From the NCBI GenBank assembly GCA_018266845.1, contig JAFDZO010000037.1, forward strand, positions 1-48,580: a DNA stretch of 48,580 bases, read 5' to 3'. Source of the DNA: Bacteroidota bacterium. GTDB taxonomy: Bacteria > Bacteroidota > Ignavibacteria > Tepidaquicellales > Tepidaquicellaceae. Numbering within the stretch: the first letter of the stretch is position 1; each line of letters begins with the position of its first letter. Shown in pieces: positions 23,949-33,135 of the stretch. Under the pieces are notes generated by a model, which was not told the DNA's origin, made no database searches, and saw only the letters and a list, made by a program, of their open reading frames with translations. The position numbers and the translations under genes were made by a program.

Positions 23949-26249
23949 ATGAATAAAAACAAGCACCTCTTCTCTTGTGTTTACTTCATTTTTGTATCTA
24001 TTTTAGCTTTTTCCTTCTCTCAATTTCTGACAGGCTGCGGCAGCGCAGAGGTTTCAGATAATGGATTAAAGGAAAGAGCTAAAGATTCAATTGATGTCTA
24101 TACAAAATTAGAAGAAGCATTTATAAGTTACAAATCAGCCCTCACACACAATCAGGCATATGAAGACCTTGAAGCCAAAAAAAATTTCGATAATGCTGTA
24201 AAAACTCTTAACAAAATTGATGCATCAGTTTTAGAAAGAAGCGAAAATTTTTTATGGAAGTCTGACTATGACGAACTTGCCACGGCAGTTGCCAAAGATT
24301 ATATAGTAACACAATCTGACCTTAAAGAAGGCAATGCCGTCTTTAAACTTGCTGACCGTGTTGGAGTGAGCTATGAAAAAGTTAATCAATATACAGAAGT
24401 TGAATCAGAACCAATGCCGGACGGCAAGGGAGTCCCTCTTGTAAAAAACGAGGCAGTGCAGGAGTATATTGATTTCTTTTCGAAGACAGAGCGCGGAAGA
24501 AATTTTATGGATAAAGTTTTATACCGCTCCGGCAAATACTTTCCTTTAATGAGAAAGATATTGCGAAGCAATGACGCGCCTGAGGAACTGATTTATTTAT
24601 CTGTGCAGGAATCAGGGTTAGACCCCAAGATAGTTTCACGCGCTGGCGCAGTCGGCTTGTGGCAATTTATGCCTGCAACCGGTTATGAATACGGATTGTA
24701 TCAAGACCAATACAGAGATGACAGAAGGGATTTTGAAAAATCAACTGAGGCAGCTGCCAGATTACTGAAAAGATTATACAAAAACTATGATGACTGGTAT
24801 CTTGCCTTTGCAGCATATAATGCAGGACCCGGCAGAGTAAATAATGCCGTGAACAAATCAGGCTCAAAAGATTACTGGACAGTCCGCGGATATCTTCCTG
24901 GTGAGACAAAAAACTATGTCCCGTCAATACTTGCTTTATCGTTTGTGTTTAGAAATCCGGAAAGTTTCGGATTCAAATCACCTGAATATGGAAAAGCTAT
25001 TTCATTTGACCGGGTAAACATAAAAGGCAGCTTATCGTTTGAAAAAATTGCCCAGCTTTGCGAAACGGATGTAGATGTTATATTAGAGTTAAATACTGAG
25101 CTTTTCAGTGAAAGCCTGCCCCCATATGATGTGCCCTATCAACTGAGAATTCCTCATAACAAATATGATACGTTTGCATCAAACCTAAAAAAGGACAAAG
25201 ATGCTTCTATAGTATCGCATGAGTTTGCAGGCAACGAAAAAAATAATTTCGGTTCAGAAATTGCTTCAACAGAGTTTCGCGTAACAGGATACGAAGTAAA
25301 AGAAAAACGCTCAATAGGTTCATCAGGTTTAGGAAAAAGAATTTCTCATAAATGCTCTATGGGTGATGGCTTAACTGTAGTAGCAGCTAAGTATTCGGTA
25401 AATCCGGTTCACATCAGGATATGGAATGGAATAAGTTACGGAAAATACCCGGCTCTGAATCAAGAACTAAGTGTTTATATGAGCAATGATGTTGAGAGCA
25501 CAATGACCGAAACCACAAATCCAAACGACAAACAGTTTACTGACAATACAACCACAAAAACAACTGAACAGACACAGGAAACGAGCTACACAAATAATGA
25601 TGATTCATCAACTGAGAAAAATGAACAGCCTCAGGTGAAGACAAAAATTGAAACGCCTATAACAGAAAAAAAGAAGAAAACAGAAACTAAAGAAAAGAAA
25701 ACAGAAACAAAAAAAGAAAAATCGCAGGTATATACTGTTAAAGAAGGAGATTACTTAAGCACTATAGCAAAGAATTTTGAAGTTGATGTTAATGACCTTA
25801 AAGAATGGAACAATCTAAAAGAAGATAAAATACTTGTAGGCCAGAAATTAAAAATTTATTCCGATGTGAAACTTGATTCTAAGAAAGACGATGCAAAGAA
25901 TAAGGGAGCTAAAACACATACCGTACAGGAAGGCGAATACCTCACATTGATTGCTTCAAAATACAAAGTTACGTTATCACAGCTCCGCGACTGGAATGAT
26001 TTAGACGATGGAGATGTAATCGTTCCCGGTCAGATATTAGTCGTGAAGGAACCGGTTTCTACAAAAGAGACAAAAAACAAAACGACCGGCAGTAAAAAGA
26101 AAACTTATAAAGTAAAAAAGGGCGATACCCTTGCTTCCATTTCAGAGGATACAGGCATTTCAATTAAGAATTTAAAGAAATGGAATAATTTAAAGAGTGA
26201 TAACGTGATGATTGGTCAGGTGCTAAATTTGTATGATGATAGTAAGTGA
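23949..26249 (+). CDS. MltD-like membrane-bound lytic murein transglycosylase with LysM repeats
   Basis: 766 residues. Lipoprotein signal with lipobox LTGC (Cys30). The lytic transglycosylase (SLT) domain spans about 195-345: ELIYLSVQESGLDPKIVS carries catalytic Glu221, then GLWQFMPATGYEYGL and AFAAYNAGPGRVNNA. A degenerate LysM (about 455-510) and a low-complexity Thr/Lys/Glu linker (about 510-590) precede three clear C-terminal LysM modules, each ending like LKEWNNLKEDKILVGQKL. It cleaves peptidoglycan to anhydromuropeptides while LysM holds the glycan. E. coli MltD has two LysM modules, so this one is extended. The gene stands alone, 66 bases before tRNA-Thr. Confidence 0.93.
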   Translation: MNKNKHLFSCVYFIFVSILAFSFSQFLTGCGSAEVSDNGLKERAKDSIDVYTKLEEAFISYKSALTHNQAYEDLEAKKNFDNAVKTLNKIDASVLERSENFLWKSDYDELATAVAKDYIVTQSDLKEGNAVFKLADRVGVSYEKVNQYTEVESEPMPDGKGVPLVKNEAVQEYIDFFSKTERGRNFMDKVLYRSGKYFPLMRKILRSNDAPEELIYLSVQESGLDPKIVSRAGAVGLWQFMPATGYEYGLYQDQYRDDRRDFEKSTEAAARLLKRLYKNYDDWYLAFAAYNAGPGRVNNAVNKSGSKDYWTVRGYLPGETKNYVPSILALSFVFRNPESFGFKSPEYGKAISFDRVNIKGSLSFEKIAQLCETDVDVILELNTELFSESLPPYDVPYQLRIPHNKYDTFASNLKKDKDASIVSHEFAGNEKNNFGSEIASTEFRVTGYEVKEKRSIGSSGLGKRISHKCSMGDGLTVVAAKYSVNPVHIRIWNGISYGKYPALNQELSVYMSNDVESTMTETTNPNDKQFTDNTTTKTTEQTQETSYTNNDDSSTEKNEQPQVKTKIETPITEKKKKTETKEKKTETKKEKSQVYTVKEGDYLSTIAKNFEVDVNDLKEWNNLKEDKILVGQKLKIYSDVKLDSKKDDAKNKGAKTHTVQEGEYLTLIASKYKVTLSQLRDWNDLDDGDVIVPGQILVVKEPVSTKETKNKTTGSKKKTYKVKKGDTLASISEDTGISIKNLKKWNNLKSDNVMIGQVLNLYDDSK

Positions 26250-26290
26250 TTTTGAAAAATTTTGTAATTGATAATATTGTAATATAAAAG

Positions 26291-26298
26291 TATATTTG
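26291..26298 (+). promoter_or_regulatory. Possible -7 promoter element of tRNA-Thr
   Basis: TATATTTG matches the TAnnTTTG -7 element of Bacteroidota sigma factors and lies 18 bases before the tRNA. No -33 TTTG is at the usual spacing (the nearest is about 26 bases away), so this is weak. Confidence 0.25.
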
Positions 26299-26315
26299 TA
26301 ATTCATTATTAAAAT

Positions 26316-26388
26316 GCTGGCATAGCTCAGCTGGTAGAGCAGCTGATTTGTAATCAGCAGGTCGGGGGTTCAAGTCCCTCTGCCAGCT
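26316..26388 (+). tRNA. trnT-UGU: tRNA-Thr (TGT anticodon)
   Basis: The acceptor stem GCTGGCA pairs with TGCCAGC; the D arm is GCTCAGCTGGTAGAGC; the anticodon stem GCTGA/TCAGC encloses TTTGTAA; the T arm is CGGGGGTTCAAGTCCCTC. The discriminator is T26388 and no CCA is encoded. It sits at the left border of an AT-rich block that ends in a decayed integrase. Confidence 0.97.
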
Positions 26389-26394
26389 CAAGAT

Positions 26395-26430
26395 AAGCCC
26401 CTCAAGAAACATAATCTTGAGGGGCTTTTT
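26395..26430 (+). terminator. Terminator of tRNA-Thr
   Basis: AAGCCCCTCAAGA (26395-26407) pairs perfectly with TCTTGAGGGGCTT (26415-26427), followed by T's. Confidence 0.92.
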
Positions 26431-26568
26431 GATTTACCTACCTAATTTCTCCTTTTTCTGGTGACGATTTATAGTCAGAACAATTCTTTCTTAATATTCT
26501 CTTTTTTTATATTCGGATTTGTTACTTTTGTAAAACTCAGAACTCAATAATCAGTTTATCAAAATCAA

Positions 26569-28377
26569 ATGATTGAACCACCATTTAAAATTTTTTACCA
26601 GAATAGGCCTTTAAGAATTTGTTATTTACTGGATATAAATGATTCTGAAATAAAAAATATTTTAGAGATAATGGGTTACTGTAATCGCCTTTGGGGAGGG
26701 AAAGGTAATCCCATTATATTTTCCGACGGAAAAACTGTCTCTAATGAGGACTTAATATTTTTAAAGGCATATGATCCAGATATAATAAAATCTTATATTA
26801 ATTTAGATATAAATTTAGTCACTTTATTTGAATTAGAATTAAGTCCCTTTGAAATTGAAGTTCCTAGAAGCAACGATTCTGAAATTCTACCCATACCATT
26901 TAAAAGACCAGTTGAATTTTCGATGTCTTTGAGCTCAGTTAAAGATTTTACTAAAGATTTAATGCCTCCAAAATTATCCTTATTTAGTTATCACTCTCAA
27001 ACCCAATCCACTTTAAGTGAAAATCTTAGAAATTTTATTAAAATTAATTTTGGAGTTTTTAGTAATACGTTATATGATCAATTAAATTTAAAAGATACAT
27101 CTCATGAAATAATAACATTATCTGATGAAATAAACTTTATAAAAGACTTCAAAAATATACTAGATTGGAATAGAAGAATTTTTCAAAATCAATTTGCAAG
27201 TTATTCTAATTATCAGATTGAACCTGAAGATTACAAAAATATTTATTCTCATTTTTCAATTATCATAGGAGACTCAATAAAAGAACTTACATATTTTTGG
27301 AATGAACATTTTTTTAAACGACCAGGTTGTTTTCCTAGAATTCGAAGTTTATGGATACCCTATGAAATTGCAATTGATCCAAACTACTCAGAAATCTTTG
27401 AAGATTTTATTCGAATCTATTCTACCTCCGTGAGCGGTAATACAACAGTAAAATTTATTTCGTTTACAATCCAAGAAGATGAATTAAAAAATTTAGGAGA
27501 CATTTTCACAAAAGATTTATTTGTTCACAAAGTATATGAAAAGAAGGAGACATTTTGTTTACCTGAAATGAAAAATTATCAACATTACCATAACATAAAA
27601 ACAAATTGGAAATATTTTAATGCAACAAATAAAGAAGTCACATTAGAAATAGAACAACCAGATAATATACAGCACCCAAGCAATTATTTATCTTGGGGAG
27701 CGGATATTGCTATAGAATATAAATCCCAAAGATTCAAAAATATCAGTGGACCAGAATATTGGTTACAGATACCAAAAAGAAATTGGTTATCTATTATTCA
27801 AAACAATTATTCTAGAGTAAACAATCATTTCTTCTTGTCTACAATTGCATCTGGAACAAAATCTACTATATCAGTTAGGGTTGATAATGATTATTACATA
27901 TTCCAAGAATTGTTAACGAATAGACATCACAATTATTATCCAACAAGTGATCCACGAAATCAAATTACCAAAAACTATTACGAAGATATGTATTTTTCTG
28001 ATAATGGTGGATACTTACAGGGAATTTTAGAATTATTTAAAGGCTTACATAATGCATCTGCCTACCTAAAAGAAAGATATTGGAGAGTAGTATTTGATAG
28101 AATGTCGAATAGGTTAAAATTCGAGGATGAATTAAGTTTGAGTAATATAGAAAAAGAAGTTAGAAAGCACATGAGTAATATTATTAAGGATATTAAAATA
28201 AATAAAGATAAAATAGATGAGCTACCGGATCGTATGATCGAATACATGAGAAATAAAATATATAATACTACCAAAAAAAGTCCTAAGTCAGGTATCGAAT
28301 TAACATTTGAGAAATTAAAAAAAAATTGCAGAAATAGAATCAGAAGAATATACAAAGCAACAAGCATTAAACAGTAA
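26569..28377 (+). CDS. Unknown 602-residue protein, probable N-terminal part of a nuclease fusion
   Basis: Not assigned to a family. The start reads like a defined domain: PLRICYLLDINDSEIKNILE, then NRLWGGKGNPIIFSDG and LIFLKAYDPDIIKSY. The middle is alpha/beta without membrane segments, with FWNEHFFKRPGCFPRIRSLW and YLSWGADIAIEYKSQRF as distinctive stretches. Residues about 490-600 are charged and helical (LSNIEKEVRKHMSNIIKDIK). The last ~20 residues after the run of A's at 28317 are probably out of frame: the +1 frame continues as IAEIESEEYTKQQALN into the zinc-ribbon nuclease at 28427. Base composition is clearly more AT-rich than in the flanking genes, and the block lies between a tRNA and an integrase remnant, both signs of transfer. 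A role in anti-phage or anti-plasmid defence is inference from context and the nuclease partner. Confidence 0.75.
   Translation: MIEPPFKIFYQNRPLRICYLLDINDSEIKNILEIMGYCNRLWGGKGNPIIFSDGKTVSNEDLIFLKAYDPDIIKSYINLDINLVTLFELELSPFEIEVPRSNDSEILPIPFKRPVEFSMSLSSVKDFTKDLMPPKLSLFSYHSQTQSTLSENLRNFIKINFGVFSNTLYDQLNLKDTSHEIITLSDEINFIKDFKNILDWNRRIFQNQFASYSNYQIEPEDYKNIYSHFSIIIGDSIKELTYFWNEHFFKRPGCFPRIRSLWIPYEIAIDPNYSEIFEDFIRIYSTSVSGNTTVKFISFTIQEDELKNLGDIFTKDLFVHKVYEKKETFCLPEMKNYQHYHNIKTNWKYFNATNKEVTLEIEQPDNIQHPSNYLSWGADIAIEYKSQRFKNISGPEYWLQIPKRNWLSIIQNNYSRVNNHFFLSTIASGTKSTISVRVDNDYYIFQELLTNRHHNYYPTSDPRNQITKNYYEDMYFSDNGGYLQGILELFKGLHNASAYLKERYWRVVFDRMSNRLKFEDELSLSNIEKEVRKHMSNIIKDIKINKDKIDELPDRMIEYMRNKIYNTTKKSPKSGIELTFEKLKKNCRNRIRRIYKATSIKQ
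28317..28325 (+). other. Run of nine A's at a probable frame junction
   Basis: The second frame opens at 28319, immediately after its last stop (28316-28318), so the A-run is the place where reading would pass from the first frame to the second. Losing one A, or adding two, joins them. Causes may be a sequencing or assembly error, a true mutation, or transcriptional slippage. Confidence 0.7.
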
Positions 28378-28426
28378 TGAAATATATTCTGTTGATGAAA
28401 AAGATATAAAGCGGTTAATTGATGAA

Positions 28427-29035
28427 ATGTTATTTTATAACATATTTTTAATGGGAATTTTACCAAGCTGTCCCACATGTGGAATTAAAAATTGGATTAG
28501 TATAAATGAAATAAAATATAAAGTTGAGTGTTTTGGTTGTAGAAATAGTTTTTTGATTTCCGCAGAAGAAAAATGGCACTATAAATTAAATACTTTATTT
28601 GAAATGGGATATTCCCGTCAAGGTTTATGCCCTGTAATTTTAGTATTAGGTCAATTATTAGGCGATGCCCGAAATTCTTTCCTGTTTACTGCATCTTTAG
28701 ATATATTCAATGAGAGAGATGATTCTATATACTATGATAAAAAGATAAAACCTGTTACGGATTTAGATATAGTCTGTATATTAGACGGAAAATTCATAAT
28801 TGGAGAAGTAAAACACAATAATAAATTATTTACTAAAAAAGATTTTGATACAATGTATGAAGTGGCATTAAGAATACGACCTGACAAAATAATCTTTTCT
28901 TCGATGTCCGAACAGCCTTCGGAATTAATAAACAAATATATTGCTGATCTTAACGACAAATTAAAGTTATATAAGATTGAAGTAGAATGGTATCCTTTAG
29001 ATAGCTATATTTTTGAGCCTAGTTATGTCAGATAA
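28427..29035 (+). CDS. Zinc-ribbon PD-(D/E)XK nuclease-like protein, probable C-terminal part of the fusion
   Basis: 202 residues from the first ATG; the frame is open from 28319 and adds 35 protein-like residues (EIESEEYTKQQALNSNEIYS...). A zinc ribbon is formed by Cys15/Cys18 (SCPTCG) and Cys35/Cys38 (CFGC). The nuclease core has Asp112/Asp114 in VTDLDIV and Glu127-Val-Lys129 in FIIGEVKHN, the D...ExK pattern of PD-(D/E)XK enzymes. KKDFDTMYEVALRIRPDKII follows as in restriction-endonuclease-like folds. It would cut or bind nucleic acid in the cytoplasm. Without a plausible start codon near the frame opening, translation as a fusion with the upstream protein (about 820 residues in all) is the better model. 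Confidence 0.75.
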   Translation: MLFYNIFLMGILPSCPTCGIKNWISINEIKYKVECFGCRNSFLISAEEKWHYKLNTLFEMGYSRQGLCPVILVLGQLLGDARNSFLFTASLDIFNERDDSIYYDKKIKPVTDLDIVCILDGKFIIGEVKHNNKLFTKKDFDTMYEVALRIRPDKIIFSSMSEQPSELINKYIADLNDKLKLYKIEVEWYPLDSYIFEPSYVR

Positions 29036-29061
29036 GCAACGAATCCAATTCTTGATTACGG

Positions 29062-29650
29062 TTAATTTAAAGGGTGTTTTAAAATCTGTTCTCTCAAATG
29101 CTGTGCACTTGCTGCCAAATAAATAGTTGTCGTCTTTATATCGCTATGACCCATCATTTTAGACAATGAATAAATATCACAACCTCCTTCAAGCATAAGT
29201 GTTGCAAAGGTATGCCTGAGCGGATGACCGGAGAAGTCTATGCCCGATGCCTACTTGATTTTATCAATAAGCCGTTTTAAGCCGCTATCGGTATAGCCCA
29301 TGTCGTACGTAAAGGAAGTGATAAACTCTGGGCAGGTTTTCTATGCTTTTCGTCTTGCCTCTATATAGTTTCTCAGGATTTCCGCAAGGCGGTAGTTAAC
29401 AGGATGATTCTTTCCTTATTGCCTTTACCTTTGATAAAGATAGTCATGTTCTCTATATCCACATCAGAAATTTTAACGTCAGCACTTCATTTTTTCTAAG
29501 CCCTGTAAATATCATAAGGGCAAAGATTGCAAGGTTTCTGTACCGTAGAAACTTATGATCATAAGGGTAGTTTTCCACAGTTTCCAATATTCTCTCGGCA
29601 TCCTGTTTTTTTAAAGCCTTCGGAAGCTTTCTCCCAAAAAGAAAAGACTA
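29062..29650 (-). pseudogene. Decayed tyrosine recombinase (phage integrase family)
   Basis: On the minus strand the catalytic domain can be followed through damage. LPKALKKQDAERILETVENY leads into FALMIFTGLRKNEVLTLK (first catalytic Arg). After a shift comes DVDIENMTIFIKGKGNKERI, and after another YRLAEILRNYIEARRKA. The end is GHPLRHTFATLMLEGG (His-x-x-Arg), MMGHSDIKTT and the Tyr in TTIYLAAS. I count two frameshifts and two in-frame stops, and the N-terminal core-binding domain is missing. It probably once moved the AT-rich block beside tRNA-Thr and is no longer active. Confidence 0.9.
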
Positions 29651-29738
29651 TACACCGAATTAGTTAGTTGAAAGCATAAATTTCTTGGTTTTTCTCTTTC
29701 TTAAATGCAAAACCTTCCAAAGTCGTTTTCTCAATCAA

Positions 29739-32700
29739 TTATTTAATTACTACCATCTTCTTCACCGATGAAAACTTTTCTGTGCTGAGTTTATAAAAAT
29801 ACATGCCGCTTGATAAACCCTTCGCATCATACGTAACTGAATAATAACCTGCTGCTTTTATTTCGTTTACTAAGCTTGCAACTTCTCTCCCCGAAATGTC
29901 AAATACTTTTATTGATACAAATCCGCTTGCGGGAATCTGATATGAAATTACAGTCGCGGGATTGAACGGGTTGGGGAAATTTTGCGCCAGACTGTACTTT
30001 GAAGGAATCCCTATAATAACTTCAGAGTTCAGATCGTAGTACTTGTAATTCCCGTTATAATCAATTTGCTTGAGGCGGTAATTATATGAACCTGCTGCCA
30101 TCCCGCGTTCTGTGAATGAATAATTATTTGTTTGGTTTGTTGTGCCGTGTCCTTCAACGAATCCTAATTTTTTCCATCCCTCTCCGAATACATTTCTTTC
30201 TATTTCAAATCCTCTGTTGTTTTCTTCCATCGCCGTATTCCATTGCAATGTTACTGCGTTACCATTAACACTTGAAGTGAATGATGCAAGCTCAACAGGA
30301 AGCGGAATAATCGGAACCATGTCAGATTCACCCGCACCCATATCAGGTGCCAAAGCTCCACCGTTTACTGCTCCTGGCTTTGGTCTTGCAAAGCCGTCTA
30401 TATCAGTTGTAACTGATGCAATAGAAATTGCGCGTGATTCTAACTTTGTTGGCGTTACTCCCATGTTAAATCGCAGGTTGCCTGTTGGTGCATTTGTATA
30501 TGTAATTGGAACGGCTGTCCAGGTGCTGGCATCACCGCCGGATGCTGCCTGCCATCCGGTAATTCCCACTGCTCCTGACCACCATCCGATTGTTGATGTA
30601 TCTGCTGAATTAAAAACATTATAATCACATGCAGCAACATTCCAGCCGGTTGAAGAAGCAGTTGCTGCTCCGTAGTTATTTGCAATGGCATAGTGCTGTC
30701 CTGTTCCGCCTGTTCTTGCATTATCGCATATATTATTTCTAATATATGCTCCGGCTGTTTTTGTCGTTCCGGTAAAATCTGTTCTTGCAATGCAGAAGCT
30801 TGGCTGTGCGCCGCTTCCGACGGTACCTGAAATATAAATTGTATTGTAAAAAATATTGCTGACGGGGTCAGGAGTTGCAGTATTTGCCAATTGAATTCCG
30901 ATAAAGGCAGTATTAGATGCCTGACCTGAGCCGAGCGAAATCATATTGTTTGCTATCGTGTCTGATGTTGTGCCGCTATAAACTAATATTCCTACAACGC
31001 GTGAGGGAGTAGTTACTGAAGTTGAACCGCCTGCATTAGTTAAATTGTAAATAGTATTATTTATAATTTTTGGACTTATACCATTTGATATTGTGATACC
31101 TGCAACTGTATAAGCGCCGGTACCGGAATTTATCAGACTGAAATTTGAAATTGTGTTGCCGGATATTATACTGTTTGTTCCATTAGCTAACTGAATTCCC
31201 ATAAGTGATAAATTTACTCCATTTGTTATTGCTGCGGAATTAGTAGTGAAATTTGTAAACGTATTATTTGTAATTGTATATGTGGGTCCTCCGGCGCTTG
31301 GAGATGTAACAATGCCCCGCAATGTACTGGTGGTAGTAGATCCATAAACAGAAAAATTACGGAATGTATTATTTGTTATTATTATATTTGTTGCAACTAT
31401 CGGACTAGCATTATAAAGAATTCCATAACCCAAAGAGTTTCCGGTTGTAACTCCGTTAATGCCTGCTTTCATATTTTCGGCAGTTGTGTTGCCAAAAGTA
31501 TTTCCGCTGATAGTTAATAACGTAGGAGTAGTTCCCACTGAAACACCCCAAACTGCCCCGCCGGTTGTTGACGAAGCGCCTGCAGCCGAAAATGCGCCGA
31601 AGTTATTATTCTGAATCAATACAGTTCCTGTAGTGCCGGAGTAAACTCCGACTATAGCAGCCTGACTAATCGTTAATGTCGCAACTAATGAACCGGTTCC
31701 GGTTGTGGCGCCTATCGTATTAGGAGTTACATCACCTATATTAAAATTACCTGCTCCCAAGAAAATTCCGCAGAGAACTCCGTATGTTACAGCGCCGGCT
31801 GAAGAAGTTATATTTATACCTGCAACGGTATTTCCCTGGATGGAATTAACCGCTAAGCTTGTTCCGGCATTCATGTTTATTGCTGCAAATCTTGTTGCAA
31901 CTGAACCGGTCATTGTATAGGTACCGCTGCCGTCTGCTGCGGCAAAACCGATTGTATTTCCTGTAACAGTATAGCCTGCGCCATTGAATATAATTATTGC
32001 GCTGTGTGTATTCCCCGACGTATAAGTGCGTGTTCCTGTCTGGAAAAATTTATTGTTGATGATAATCCATGCATCGCTGCCAATCCCCAAAGTCATTCCG
32101 TATGATGCAGTTGATGCGTTGAAGAAATCCTGAATGTTACAGCCTGAAATTGTATTATTTGCATTGCCTATTGAAGCGCTTGTTCCTGATGCCTGAATAC
32201 AATTTGAAGGCAGATTTGAACCAATGCCACATATTGTAGAATTGCTGATTGTATTATTATTGTTGCCTGAAAATTTTCCTGTAGAAAAGTTCACAACTCC
32301 GTCAACAGTAGAAGTTGTTGAACCGCTGAGAGTGCAGTTTGTAATAACATTATTCACAGCATCATTAATGAATCTTAAAGAGCCTGCCGCGCCGGTGTTT
32401 GAATTCGAAATTGTAAGCGAATTCCCGCCGGTGTTGAGACCATTTATTGTAACATTATCAGCGCCGTTAAGATTTATTGTGTAGCCGACTATGCTAGAGC
32501 TTATTGTTCTTGCTGCTCCGCCCGAGGGCTGAATTGTAATTGAAGTATAATTAGAGCCTGTTCCGTTTCCGCTGGAGTCAAGTGAAGCCGAAGCTGTTTC
32601 AGTGGTGTTGCCGGTTATTGTAATTGTGATTGCGCCTGTATGCGTACCCGTATTGATGGCATCAAATGCGCCTTTCAATGTTGTATAGGGAGTCGCTCCT

Positions 32701-32822
32701 ACGTTTACCTGAGCGAAAGATTGTACAACCGATAATACGATGAACAAGAATAATGCAGCAAAAAAGAAAACAATTGCAAACTTAATTCTTGAGGGATACT
32801 TTAGATGTAGTAGTGGATTCAT
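29739..32822 (-). CDS. Large beta-helix-like surface protein with T9SS sorting domain
   Basis: 1027 residues. The signal peptide is long (cleaved near SFAQ, about residue 38). The passenger, about residues 40-850, consists of Asn/Thr/Gly-rich irregular repeats such as ISGNTISNF, IITNNTFRNF and TISGNTFGN, the pattern of right-handed parallel beta-helices. Next comes PVELASFTSSVNGNAVTLQW, an Ig-like spacer (about 860-945) common in these proteins, and a T9SS domain (NFPNPFNPATVISYQIP, LSSGMYFYKL). The protein at the right window edge has the same spacer. Probably a surface adhesin or polysaccharide-binding fibre; no catalytic motif is visible. Its 3' end lies 90 bases from the integrase remnant. 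Confidence 0.85.
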   Translation of the reverse strand: MNPLLHLKYPSRIKFAIVFFFAALFLFIVLSVVQSFAQVNVGATPYTTLKGAFDAINTGTHTGAITITITGNTTETASASLDSSGNGTGSNYTSITIQPSGGAARTISSSIVGYTINLNGADNVTINGLNTGGNSLTISNSNTGAAGSLRFINDAVNNVITNCTLSGSTTSTVDGVVNFSTGKFSGNNNNTISNSTICGIGSNLPSNCIQASGTSASIGNANNTISGCNIQDFFNASTASYGMTLGIGSDAWIIINNKFFQTGTRTYTSGNTHSAIIIFNGAGYTVTGNTIGFAAADGSGTYTMTGSVATRFAAINMNAGTSLAVNSIQGNTVAGINITSSAGAVTYGVLCGIFLGAGNFNIGDVTPNTIGATTGTGSLVATLTISQAAIVGVYSGTTGTVLIQNNNFGAFSAAGASSTTGGAVWGVSVGTTPTLLTISGNTFGNTTAENMKAGINGVTTGNSLGYGILYNASPIVATNIIITNNTFRNFSVYGSTTTSTLRGIVTSPSAGGPTYTITNNTFTNFTTNSAAITNGVNLSLMGIQLANGTNSIISGNTISNFSLINSGTGAYTVAGITISNGISPKIINNTIYNLTNAGGSTSVTTPSRVVGILVYSGTTSDTIANNMISLGSGQASNTAFIGIQLANTATPDPVSNIFYNTIYISGTVGSGAQPSFCIARTDFTGTTKTAGAYIRNNICDNARTGGTGQHYAIANNYGAATASSTGWNVAACDYNVFNSADTSTIGWWSGAVGITGWQAASGGDASTWTAVPITYTNAPTGNLRFNMGVTPTKLESRAISIASVTTDIDGFARPKPGAVNGGALAPDMGAGESDMVPIIPLPVELASFTSSVNGNAVTLQWNTAMEENNRGFEIERNVFGEGWKKLGFVEGHGTTNQTNNYSFTERGMAAGSYNYRLKQIDYNGNYKYYDLNSEVIIGIPSKYSLAQNFPNPFNPATVISYQIPASGFVSIKVFDISGREVASLVNEIKAAGYYSVTYDAKGLSSGMYFYKLSTEKFSSVKKMVVIK

Positions 32823-33135
32823 AGGGATTATTTTACTTTTTTAGTTTTAATTATAAATTTCATCAAAACTAATTTTTTTATATCTTCACTTCAAACAGAA
32901 ATAGCGTTAAAATCCCAAAAATCCGTGTATTTTTTATTGTGTTATATTTTGATAAAACTATAGTTTAAAATTAATTTTTAATCCCAAATTATGCTATACT
33001 ATTTATTCCGTGAATAACTATACAAATGAAATAAACTTACTGCCACCCAAACCCCTGTTTGGGTGGCCATACTTTCGTCCCAAACAGGGGTTTGGGACGG
33101 AGAGAAAAATATCAATTACAATTTAATCCCAAATT
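32823..33135. other. Divergent intergenic region
   Basis: 313 bases between the starts of two divergent genes, so both promoters should lie here. It is AT-rich, with a paired palindrome at 33043-33098. I see no gene and no promoter that I would name. Confidence 0.5.
33043..33098. repeat. Double palindrome with mirrored arms
   Basis: CCACCCAAAC (33043-33052) pairs with GTTTGGGTGG (33057-33066), and GTCCCAAAC (33077-33085) pairs with GTTTGGGAC (33090-33098). The two hairpins are also inverted relative to each other (AAACCCCTGTTTGGG against CCCAAACAGGGGTTT), so the 56 bases can fold in two ways. It ends 37 bases before a gene start and may be regulatory or just a dispersed repeat. Confidence 0.7.

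Noticed and set aside
28062..28478. 138-residue minus-strand frame over the frame junction
   Set aside because: Hydrophobic-looking product of AT-rich DNA read antisense; the plus-strand zinc ribbon and helical sequence are better supported.
29641..29738. Attachment-site copy of the tRNA-Thr 3' end
   Set aside because: No match to the tRNA end was found by eye near the integrase remnant.
30142..30790. Frames of 160 (plus) and 111 (minus) residues inside the beta-helix gene
   Set aside because: Low-complexity shadows of a repetitive gene with a signal peptide and a sorting domain in the true frame.
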